A stretch of 11,344 nucleotides of DNA from NCBI GenBank assembly GCA_046289925.1, contig JBKBUN010000103.1, forward strand, positions 1-11,344. The letters are read 5' to 3'. Positions 5,391 to 11,344 of this stretch are shown one piece after another; position 1 is the first letter of the stretch; each line of letters opens with the position of its first letter. A model generated the notes under the pieces. The model was not told the origin of the DNA. It worked only from the letters and a program-made list of their open reading frames with translations, and did no database searches. The position numbers and the translations under genes were made by a program. The stretch comes from Acidovorax_G sp046289925 (GTDB lineage: Bacteria; Pseudomonadota; Gammaproteobacteria; Burkholderiales; Burkholderiaceae_C).

Positions 5391-6815
5391 CTACGAGGGC
5401 ATGTTGGCACCGTAAGGCGAGAAGCTGCTGACGTTCTCGTTCACCTCCAGCGCCCTGCCTAGGTAAGGGAAGGCGCGCTGAGGACAGTCCGTGCGCTCGC
5501 ATACCTTGCACCCCATTCCGATTGGAATCGCTGCGTCGGGGTCCGTGAGATCCAGTCCTTTGGCGTATACGAGCCGATGCGCATGGCGGACATCGCAGCC
5601 CAGGCCAATGGAGAACACCTTGTCGGGGAAGCCGTATCCTCGGTATGCGCCGCTTCTGACGGTCCGAGCGATCCACAGGTAGGTACGACCATCCGGCATA
5701 CGCGCCAGTTGCGCAAGCACACGCCCGGGCTGCGAGAAGGCTTCATAGACGTTCCACAGCGGACAGGTGCCCCCCGCGCGGCTGAAGTGGAAATGCGTGG
5801 CGGATTGCCGCTTGGAAATGTTCCCCGCGCGGTCGACGCGAACAAAGAAGAAGGGGACGCCCGGCTCGCTGGGCCGCTGCAAGGTGCTCAGCCGATGGCA
5901 CACCGTTTCAAAGCCAACGCCAAAGCGCTGCCCCAGCAAGTCGATGTCATAGCGCAGCGCCTGCGCCGTCCGCAAAAAAAGACTGTAGGGCAGCAGCAAC
6001 GCGCCCGCGAAGTAATTGGCCAGCCCGATGCGGGCCAGCCGCACGGTGGGCATGTCCCCCGCAAAAGGCGCCGTCTGGGTGAGCGCATCGATCAACGCGG
6101 CGGCCTCCATCAGCCCCAGTTGTGTTGCCATCTGGAAGGCCCGCTGCCCCGCATCCAGCGTGTACGACAAGCGCAGCGTACGGCTGCGCGGGTCGTACTG
6201 TCGCTTGTCAGCGTCCGCACTGTCCGCGATCACAAGATGCACCTGATGTCGCTCTTGTAGACGCCGCGCCAGCCAAGGCGCCAGGGCTGCCCCCGCCAGT
6301 TCTGCCTGTTGCGCCAGCGCCTCGGCAGCGCGGTCGAGCGTATCGAAATGGTTCTGGTGCGCGAAAAAGAAGTCCCGCACCGCCTCGAACCCGGTGACCC
6401 GGGATGCGGGTGCTGCCTCCACGCGATCGTCGCCCATGCGCAAGGCCATCGCTTCAAGGCGGGCTGCCGACTCTAGGTTGCGGCGGTACATGGCGATGAT
6501 GGCCCGCCCAAGGGCTGGCATCTGCGTCACCACCTCTTGCAACTCGGGCAGGCTGATGGCCTCCGGAGCGTCCGCCAGTGCTTCGCGCAAAGCGGCGATC
6601 AAACGCGCCTCCTCGTCCTCCGAAAACTGCTGAATGTCCACGCCCAGCGCCCGGTTCAGCTTGAGCAGCAGGCTGACCGTGAGCGGCCGCTGGTTCTGCT
6701 CTACCTGATTGAGGTAGCTGGGCGAGATACCCAGCGCGTGTGCCAGCGCAGTCTGCGACATGCCGCGCTCCGACCGCAGCTTGCGCAGCTTCACCCCCAT
6801 GAACGTTTTCGCCAT
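5391..6815 (-). CDS. Short-chain fatty acyl transcriptional regulator (ScfR / RamB / mycobacterial PrpR type)
   Basis: A 474-aa regulator. Residues 5-62 are an XRE-type helix-turn-helix (KLRKLRSERGMSQ ... GISPSYLNQVEQNQRPLTV). The centre is a degenerate ImmA/IrrE-like region: no HExxH (instead FQMATQLGLMEAA at 227-239), but ANYFAGALLLPYS at 266-278 is kept. The C-terminal domain (about 300-474) carries Cys351, Cys407, Cys436, Cys439 and Cys444, including CKVCERTDCPQRAFP. In the mycobacterial relative PrpR, conserved cysteines of this domain are reported to bind an Fe-S cluster, and the protein senses short-chain acyl-CoA. It diverges from a methylcitrate operon, so it is the likely propionate-responsive regulator and may autoregulate. 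ATG 6815 is chosen because MAKTFMGVKLRKLR matches the usual family N-terminus; GTG 6818 would add one residue. The ribosome site is weak. Confidence 0.9.
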   Translation of the reverse strand: MAKTFMGVKLRKLRSERGMSQTALAHALGISPSYLNQVEQNQRPLTVSLLLKLNRALGVDIQQFSEDEEARLIAALREALADAPEAISLPELQEVVTQMPALGRAIIAMYRRNLESAARLEAMALRMGDDRVEAAPASRVTGFEAVRDFFFAHQNHFDTLDRAAEALAQQAELAGAALAPWLARRLQERHQVHLVIADSADADKRQYDPRSRTLRLSYTLDAGQRAFQMATQLGLMEAAALIDALTQTAPFAGDMPTVRLARIGLANYFAGALLLPYSLFLRTAQALRYDIDLLGQRFGVGFETVCHRLSTLQRPSEPGVPFFFVRVDRAGNISKRQSATHFHFSRAGGTCPLWNVYEAFSQPGRVLAQLARMPDGRTYLWIARTVRSGAYRGYGFPDKVFSIGLGCDVRHAHRLVYAKGLDLTDPDAAIPIGMGCKVCERTDCPQRAFPYLGRALEVNENVSSFSPYGANMPS

Positions 6816-6859
6816 CACCGGTCTTTCAAACAGAATCTATTCGGAGAATCCTTTCGGGA

Positions 6860-6876
6860 TTCGCAAAATTTGCAAA
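6860..6876. promoter_or_regulatory. Candidate operator for the fatty-acyl regulator (TTTGCAAA pair)
   Basis: TTCGCAAA (6860-6867) and the perfect palindrome TTTGCAAA (6869-6876) are spaced 9 bp start to start. TTTGCAAA is the core site reported for mycobacterial PrpR and RamB, relatives of the regulator encoded just to the left. The pair lies 45 nt before that regulator's start and 77 nt before the hotdog gene, so it could control both. No binding evidence beyond the match. Confidence 0.55.
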
Positions 6877-6890
6877 ACAAGGCCCATTCC

Positions 6891-6908
6891 TTCGCAATCA
6901 TTCGCTTT
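6891..6908. promoter_or_regulatory. Additional regulator-like sites in the divergent promoter
   Basis: TTCGCAAT (6891-6898) and TTCGCTTT (6901-6908) are degenerate versions of the TTCGCAAA/TTTGCAAA sites just upstream. CTTCGCAAT (6890-6898) is an exact inverted repeat of ATTGCGAAG (6943-6951). Confidence 0.35.
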
Positions 6909-6933
6909 TTTAGTGCTATCGCACAAGAAGCGC

Positions 6934-6951
6934 ATTGCGTAAATTGCGAAG
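6934..6951. promoter_or_regulatory. Second paired regulator-like site at the hotdog gene start
   Basis: ATTGCGTA (6934-6941) and ATTGCGAA (6943-6950) are spaced 9 bp, as in the 6860-6876 pair, and lie on the opposite strand sense. The pair ends 2 nt before ATG 6953 and takes the place of a normal ribosome site. Binding here would block transcription or initiation, which would fit repression. Confidence 0.4.
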
Positions 6952-6952
6952 T

Positions 6953-7366
6953 ATGACAACACCCCCAGGCACTGTCGAGGTTCGCGAACTTGTGCTGCCC
7001 GCGCACGCCAACCACCACGGCACGCTGTTTGCCGGTCAGGGTTTGCAGCTGATGGCCAAGACGGCCTTTCTTGCCGCCCGCGACCTGGCGCACCGCGAGG
7101 TGGTGATGGCGTGCGTGACGGACGTGCAGTGCCTGGCACCTGTGCCGGTGGGCCACCAACTGACGCTGCGGGGCTGGGTCAGCCGGGTCGGTCGCAGTTC
7201 GATGACGGTCCGCGTGCACGGCGTGGCGGCTCGTCCTGGCGTGCCCGCAGCGCATGTGCTCACGGGGGTGTTCGAAATGGTCGCGGTGGATGCCACCGGC
7301 CGCCCCGTCGCCATTGATGCTTCCCACCTGAACCCGGAGACTTCGCATGGACACCCTCAGCACTGA
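6953..7366 (+). CDS. Hotdog-fold acyl-CoA thioesterase-like protein (atypical active site)
   Basis: A 137-aa single hotdog domain of the YciA/BACH acyl-CoA thioesterase type. LPAHANHHGTLFAGQGLQLM (15-34) corresponds to the family's LPxxxNxxGxxFGGxxxxxMD segment, and REVVMACVTDVQ (48-59) matches the next conserved strand. By eye, the usual catalytic Asp after the Met is Ala35, and the GG is AG, so ordinary thioesterase activity is uncertain. It is the first gene after the divergent promoter and overlaps prpC by 20 nt, so it belongs to the methylcitrate operon. It may handle propionyl-CoA or another acyl-CoA, or have no catalytic role. ATG 6953 has no proper Shine-Dalgarno because the preceding bases are a candidate operator. 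An in-frame TTG at 6935, with AGAAG upstream, is an alternative start. Confidence 0.8.
   Translation: MTTPPGTVEVRELVLPAHANHHGTLFAGQGLQLMAKTAFLAARDLAHREVVMACVTDVQCLAPVPVGHQLTLRGWVSRVGRSSMTVRVHGVAARPGVPAAHVLTGVFEMVAVDATGRPVAIDASHLNPETSHGHPQH
7336..7340 (+). promoter_or_regulatory. prpC ribosome binding site within the upstream gene
   Basis: GGAGA lies 6 nt before the prpC ATG at 7347, inside the last codons of the hotdog gene. Together with the 20-nt gene overlap this points to translational coupling. Confidence 0.7.
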
Positions 7367-8516
7367 ACCCACTTCCACCACCCCGTTCAAGCCGAAGAAG
7401 TCCGTCGCCCTGTCGGGCGTCACGGCAGGCAACACCGCGCTGTGCACCGTCGGGCGCACGGGCAACGACCTGCACTACCGCGGCTATGACATCCTGGACA
7501 TCGCCGAGGTCTGCGAGTTCGAGGAAATCGCCCACCTGCTGGTGCATGGCAAGCTGCCCACCCGCGCCGAGCTCAAGGCCTACAAGGCCAAGCTCAGAGC
7601 CCTGCGCGGCTTGCCCGGCAGCGTGAAAGCGGCGCTGGAGCAACTGCCCGCCGCCAGCCACCCCATGGATGTGATGCGCACCGGCGTCTCGGCCCTGGGC
7701 TGCGCATTGCCTGAAAAAGACGACCACAACCTGCCCGGCAGCCGCGATATTGCCGACCGGCTCATGGCCAGCCTGGGCAGCATGCTGCTGTACTGGTACC
7801 ACTTCAGCAACTCGGGCCGCCGCATCGACGTAGAGACGGACGACGACTCCATCGGGGCCCATTTCCTGCACCTGCTGCATGGTCAGAAGCCGTCGGCAGA
7901 CTGGGTGCGCGCCATGCACACCTCGCTGAACCTGTATGCCGAGCACGAGTTCAACGCCAGCACCTTCACCGCACGCGTGATTGCGGGCACGGGCAGCGAT
8001 ATGTATTCGTGCATCGCGGGTGCCATTGGTGCGCTGCGTGGCCCCAAGCACGGTGGCGCCAATGAGGTGGCCTTCGAGATCCAAAAACGCTACGACAACC
8101 CGGACGAGGCGGAGGCCGACATCCGCCGCCGCGTGGAGGCCAAGGAAGTCATCATCGGCTTTGGCCACCCGGTCTACACCGTCAGCGATCCTCGCAACGT
8201 GGTCATCAAGCGGGTGGCCAAGCGGCTGTCGGAGGCAGCGGGCTCCACCAAGATGTTCGACATTGCCGAGCGGCTTGAGGCCGTCATGTGGGAAGTCAAG
8301 AAGATGTTCCCCAACCTCGACTGGTTCAGCGCCGTGAGCTACCACATGATGGGCGTTCCCACCGCGATGTTCACGCCCCTGTTCGTCATCGCGCGCACCA
8401 GTGGTTGGGCCGCGCACGTCATCGAGCAGCGCTTGGACAACAAGATCATTCGCCCCAGCGCCCACTACGTCGGCCCCGAAGACCAGACCTTCGTGCCCAT
8501 TGAGGACCGCGGCTAA
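7347..8516 (+). CDS. prpC: 2-methylcitrate synthase
   Basis: A 389-aa citrate-synthase superfamily enzyme that condenses propionyl-CoA with oxaloacetate to 2-methylcitrate and CoA, the first step of the methylcitrate cycle. The catalytic triad is visible: His235 in GPKHGGANE, His274 in GFGHPVY and Asp325 in FPNLDWFSA, the same numbers I recall for Salmonella PrpC. Other conserved blocks are LHYRGYDILDIA (42-53), AEHEFNASTFTARVIAGT (198-215) and MFTPLFVIARTSGWAAHVIEQ (341-361). Length and motifs (about 390 aa, SYHMMGVPT) fit PrpC rather than the longer citrate synthase GltA, although PrpC enzymes often keep some citrate synthase activity. It is preceded by an overlapping hotdog gene and followed after 110 bp by acnD. 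prpB, usually next to prpC, is not present here. Confidence 0.96.
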   Translation: MDTLSTEPTSTTPFKPKKSVALSGVTAGNTALCTVGRTGNDLHYRGYDILDIAEVCEFEEIAHLLVHGKLPTRAELKAYKAKLRALRGLPGSVKAALEQLPAASHPMDVMRTGVSALGCALPEKDDHNLPGSRDIADRLMASLGSMLLYWYHFSNSGRRIDVETDDDSIGAHFLHLLHGQKPSADWVRAMHTSLNLYAEHEFNASTFTARVIAGTGSDMYSCIAGAIGALRGPKHGGANEVAFEIQKRYDNPDEAEADIRRRVEAKEVIIGFGHPVYTVSDPRNVVIKRVAKRLSEAAGSTKMFDIAERLEAVMWEVKKMFPNLDWFSAVSYHMMGVPTAMFTPLFVIARTSGWAAHVIEQRLDNKIIRPSAHYVGPEDQTFVPIEDRG

Positions 8517-8588
8517 AACCACCACAGCAGCCTGCGCTTGTGCACCGGCGGCCTGAGGTCATTTCCGCCTGTGACTGATGTTTTACTA

Positions 8589-8605
8589 GCACGAGCAGCT
8601 ATCAA
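8589..8605. repeat. Partial copy of the hairpin repeat before acnD
   Basis: GCACGAGCAGCTATCAA matches one arm and flank of the hairpin repeats at 90-139 and 1186-1229, but no pairing arm is clear. It sits in the 110-bp prpC-acnD gap (8517-8626), about 20 nt before the acnD start. Confidence 0.45.
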
Positions 8606-8626
8606 AAAAAGAGCGCATCCCCCGAC

Positions 8627-11260
8627 ATGATGAACACCGCCCACCGCAAACCGCTGCCCGGCACGGCCCTGGATTACTTCGATGCACAAGCGGCTGTCGA
8701 TGCCATCGAACCCGGCGCCTGGGCCCGGCTACCGTACACCGCCCGCGTGCACGCCGAAAACCTGGTGCGCCGCGCCGACCCCACGCAGCTCAACGCCTAC
8801 CTGGGGCAGATCATTGGGCGCAGACGCGACATGGACTTCCCGTGGTTTCCTGCGCGCGTGGTCTGCCACGACATCCTGGGCCAGACTGCGCTGGTGGATC
8901 TGGCGGGGCTGCGCGACGCCATTGCCAAAGCAGGGGGCGACCCCGCAGCGGTGAACCCCGTGGTGCCCGTGCAGCTCATCGTGGACCATTCGCTGGCCGT
9001 GGAGTGTGGCGGCTTTGACCCAGACGCCTTTGCCAAAAACCGCGCCATTGAAGACCGCCGCAACGAGGACCGCTTTCACTTCATCGAGTGGAGCCGAAAA
9101 GCGTTCACCAACGTGGAGGTGATTCCGGCGGGGAACGGGATCATGCACCAGATCAACCTGGAGAAGATGTCGCCGGTGGTGTGCGTGCAGGGCGACGCTC
9201 ACGGCCAGGTCGCCTTCCCGGACACCTGCGTGGGCACCGACAGCCACACCCCCCACGTCGATGCGCTGGGCGTGATTGCCATAGGCGTGGGAGGGCTGGA
9301 GGCCGAGAGCGTGATGCTGGGTCGCGCCTCCTGGATGCGCCTGCCCGACATCGTGGGCGTGGAGCTGACGGGGCACCGCCAGCCCGGCATCACGGCCACC
9401 GACATCGTTCTGGCCCTGACGGAATTTCTGCGCAACCAGAAAGTGGTGGGGGCATATCTGGAGTTCTATGGCGAAGGCGCGCGCAGCCTGAGCATTGGCG
9501 ACCGTGCCACCATCTCCAACATGTGCCCCGAGTACGGGGCCACGGCCGCGTTGTTCTACATCGACGAGCAGACGCTGGACTACCTGCGGCTGACGGGGCG
9601 CGACAATGCGCAGATCCAACTGGTGGAGCGTTACGCCAAGACGGCTGGTTTGTGGGCCGACACACTGACGACCGCGTCGTACGAGCGCGTGCTGAGCTTT
9701 GATCTGTCCACCGTGGTGCGCAACATGGCCGGCCCCTCCAACCCGCACCGCCGTTTGCCCACGTCGGCGCTGGCAGAGCGCGGCATTGCGGTGGATGGGC
9801 CCCAGGCCCGCGCGCAGGAGGCGCAGGGCCTGCTGCCGGATGGGGCCGTCATCATCGCCGCCATCACCAGCTGCACCAACACCAGCAATCCGCGCAACGT
9901 GATCGCCGCCGCGCTGTTGGCGCGCAACGCCCGTCGCCTGGGGCTGAGGCGCAAGCCATGGGTGAAGACCTCGCTGGCGCCCGGCTCCAAAGTCGTGGAG
10001 CTGTACCTGCAAGAGGCAGGGTTGTTGGCAGACCTGCAAGCCCTGGGGTTCGGCATCGTCGCGTTTGCCTGCACCACCTGCAACGGCATGAGCGGTGCGC
10101 TCGATCCGAAAATCCAGCAAGAGATCATCGACCGCGATCTGTACACCACCGCCGTGCTGTCGGGCAACCGCAACTTCGATGGCCGCATTCACCCGTATGC
10201 CAAACAAGCCTTCCTGGCCTCGCCGCCGCTGGTGGTGGCTTACGCGCTGGCAGGCACCGTGCGCTTTGACATCGAGAACGATGTGCTGGCCGTGGTGGAG
10301 GGCCGTGAGATTCGCCTGCAGGACCTGTGGCCCAGCGATGCAGAGATCGACGCCATCGTAGCCCGGGCCGTCAAACCCGAGCAGTTCCGTGCGGTGTACG
10401 AGCCCATGTTCGCCATGCGCGTGGACGACGGCCAGACGGTGGCCCCGCAGTACGACTGGCGCCCACAGTCCACCTACATTCGCCGCCCGCCGTACTGGGA
10501 CACGGAAGGCGTGGGCGCTCTGGCCGCCGTCCCGCGCACGCTCAAGGGCATGCGCCCCCTGGCGCTGCTTGGCGACAACATCACCACCGACCACCTGTCC
10601 CCCTCCAATGCCATCCTGGCCGACAGCGCAGCGGGCGAATACCTGGCCGCCATGGGCCTGGCGGAAGCGGACTTCAACTCGTATGCCACACACCGCGGCG
10701 ACCACCTGACAGCCATGCGTGCGACCTTTGCCAACCCGCAGCTGGTCAACGAAATGGCCGTGGTCCACGGCAAGGTGCAACAAGGCTCATGGACCCGCAT
10801 CGAGCCTGACGGTCGCATTGCGCGCATGTGGGAGGCCATCGAAACCTACCTGCTTCGGCGCCAGCCCCTCATCATCATCGCCGGTGCCGACTATGGCCAA
10901 GGCTCCAGCCGCGACTGGGCCGCCAAGGGCGTGCGTCTGGCCGGTGTCGAAGCCGTCGTGGCCGAAAGCTTCGAACGCATCCACCGCACCAACCTCATTG
11001 GCATGGGCGTTTTGCCGCTGCAGTTTTTGCCGGGGGTGAGCCGTCTGACGCTCCAGCTCGACGGCACCGAAACCTACGACGTACAGGGCACTGTGCAGCC
11101 AGGCGCCGCGCTGGCACTTGTGGTGCACCGCCGCAGCGGGGAATCACTGCAGGTGCCTGTGACCTGCCGCCTCGACACCGCCGAGGAGGTGTCGGTGTAC
11201 GAAGCCGGCGGTGTGCTGCAGCGCTTTGCGCAGGATTTTCTGGCAAGCAACCGGGCTTGA
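8627..11260 (+). CDS. acnD: Fe/S-dependent 2-methylisocitrate dehydratase (2-methylcitrate dehydratase) AcnD
   Basis: An 877-aa aconitase-superfamily protein of the AcnD type. It dehydrates 2-methylcitrate to 2-methylaconitate, whose isomer PrpF then converts for further use. The N-terminus is AcnD-like (RKPLPGTALDYFD, RVHAENLVRR, DFPWFPARVVCHDILGQTA). Cys416 (SCTNTSNP), Cys482 and Cys485 (CTTC) are the three ligands of the [4Fe-4S] cluster. Active-site loops include VGTDSHTPH (202-210), LGDNITTDHLSPSNAI (from about 648) and GSSRDWAAKG (from 759). Length and motifs separate it from AcnA/AcnB. ATG 8627 is followed directly by ATG 8630; neither has a strong ribosome site. It shares the prpC operon and the putative propionate regulator, and should need PrpF, which is not seen before the window ends. 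Confidence 0.95.
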   Translation: MMNTAHRKPLPGTALDYFDAQAAVDAIEPGAWARLPYTARVHAENLVRRADPTQLNAYLGQIIGRRRDMDFPWFPARVVCHDILGQTALVDLAGLRDAIAKAGGDPAAVNPVVPVQLIVDHSLAVECGGFDPDAFAKNRAIEDRRNEDRFHFIEWSRKAFTNVEVIPAGNGIMHQINLEKMSPVVCVQGDAHGQVAFPDTCVGTDSHTPHVDALGVIAIGVGGLEAESVMLGRASWMRLPDIVGVELTGHRQPGITATDIVLALTEFLRNQKVVGAYLEFYGEGARSLSIGDRATISNMCPEYGATAALFYIDEQTLDYLRLTGRDNAQIQLVERYAKTAGLWADTLTTASYERVLSFDLSTVVRNMAGPSNPHRRLPTSALAERGIAVDGPQARAQEAQGLLPDGAVIIAAITSCTNTSNPRNVIAAALLARNARRLGLRRKPWVKTSLAPGSKVVELYLQEAGLLADLQALGFGIVAFACTTCNGMSGALDPKIQQEIIDRDLYTTAVLSGNRNFDGRIHPYAKQAFLASPPLVVAYALAGTVRFDIENDVLAVVEGREIRLQDLWPSDAEIDAIVARAVKPEQFRAVYEPMFAMRVDDGQTVAPQYDWRPQSTYIRRPPYWDTEGVGALAAVPRTLKGMRPLALLGDNITTDHLSPSNAILADSAAGEYLAAMGLAEADFNSYATHRGDHLTAMRATFANPQLVNEMAVVHGKVQQGSWTRIEPDGRIARMWEAIETYLLRRQPLIIIAGADYGQGSSRDWAAKGVRLAGVEAVVAESFERIHRTNLIGMGVLPLQFLPGVSRLTLQLDGTETYDVQGTVQPGAALALVVHRRSGESLQVPVTCRLDTAEEVSVYEAGGVLQRFAQDFLASNRA

Positions 11261-11344
11261 AGCCTTCAACCTAGAAACCGCAGTTGACCGCTTGTTCGCA
11301 CTGAAAAGTTCTGATGTCCGTTGAAGTTGCGCCTCGTGGGCACG
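11261..11344. other. Unassigned sequence after acnD
   Basis: These 84 nt hold no complete gene. A small palindrome, TTGAAG C CTTCAA (11257-11269), straddles the acnD stop. CTTCAAC (11264-11270) and GTTGAAG (11320-11326) form a 7-bp inverted repeat 49 nt apart. An open frame starts at ATG 11314 and runs off the window after 10 codons; it is too short to identify and does not look like the PrpF N-terminus. Confidence 0.3.

Noticed and set aside
6846..6862. Hairpin GAATCC/GGATTC in the regulator leader as a riboswitch
   Set aside because: The stem is only 6 bp with a 5-nt loop and no further structure, so it is too small to support a riboswitch.
7260..8525. 421-codon minus-strand frame opposite prpC
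   Set aside because: It is a shadow of prpC, with no domain, no ribosome site and antisense composition.
8729..10783. 684-codon open frame on the minus strand opposite acnD
   Set aside because: It is a reverse-strand shadow of a strongly conserved enzyme in GC-rich DNA, with His/Val/Gly-rich low-information sequence and no recognisable domain.
1..11344. CRISPR array, tRNA, rRNA, transposase, phage or defence genes
   Set aside because: No regularly spaced repeats, no cloverleaf or rRNA-like segments, and no matching protein motifs were seen on either strand.

Overview
The window is about 65% GC by eye and reads as chromosomal DNA of a betaproteobacterium, most likely family Comamonadaceae (Acidovorax-like). 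Three things suggest this: AcnD and PrpC closely resemble betaproteobacterial forms, the coding sequences strongly prefer G/C in third codon positions, and the intergenic gaps carry short hairpin and inverted repeats of a kind I recall as common in that family. No sequence search was run, so the taxonomy is inference. I see no rRNA, tRNA, CRISPR array, transposase, phage or defence gene.

Layout, left to right. (1) Positions 1-160 hold the end of a dispersed repeat and a hairpin repeat. (2) 162-839 (-) is a cytoplasmic DsbA/FrnE-family thiol oxidoreductase. (3) 840-1300 is a gap with a coding-like gene remnant and a second hairpin repeat. (4) 1301-2608 (+) is a membrane protein with an N-terminal DUF2628-like part, a long Ala/Pro linker and a C-terminal SPOR domain. 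(5) 2609-3515 holds a doubtful small ORF and an unrecognised 151-aa Trp-rich protein (-). (6) 3516-3935 (-) and 4072-5166 (+) are a divergent pair: an Lrp/AsnC regulator and ornithine cyclodeaminase (L-ornithine to L-proline plus ammonia). (7) 5167-5390 is a gap occupied by a 163-bp element with inverted ends, of the same family as the window's left edge. (8) 5391-11260 is a propionate (2-methylcitrate cycle) locus: a short-chain fatty acyl (ScfR/RamB/mycobacterial PrpR-type) regulator (-), diverging from a hotdog-fold protein, prpC and acnD (+).

How the genes work together. PrpC condenses propionyl-CoA with oxaloacetate to 2-methylcitrate. AcnD dehydrates it to 2-methylaconitate, which PrpF normally isomerises before hydration and cleavage by PrpB; prpF and prpB are not in the window. 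The divergent regulator probably senses a short-chain acyl-CoA. The 137-bp intergenic region contains TTTGCAAA, the core site reported for mycobacterial PrpR/RamB, plus related sites, two pairs of which are spaced 9 bp start to start. The hotdog protein overlaps prpC by 20 nt but appears to lack the usual thioesterase Asp.

I did not find a clearly new biological system. The best leads are the operator cluster, the atypical hotdog protein at the head of the methylcitrate operon, and the inverted-end repeat family.
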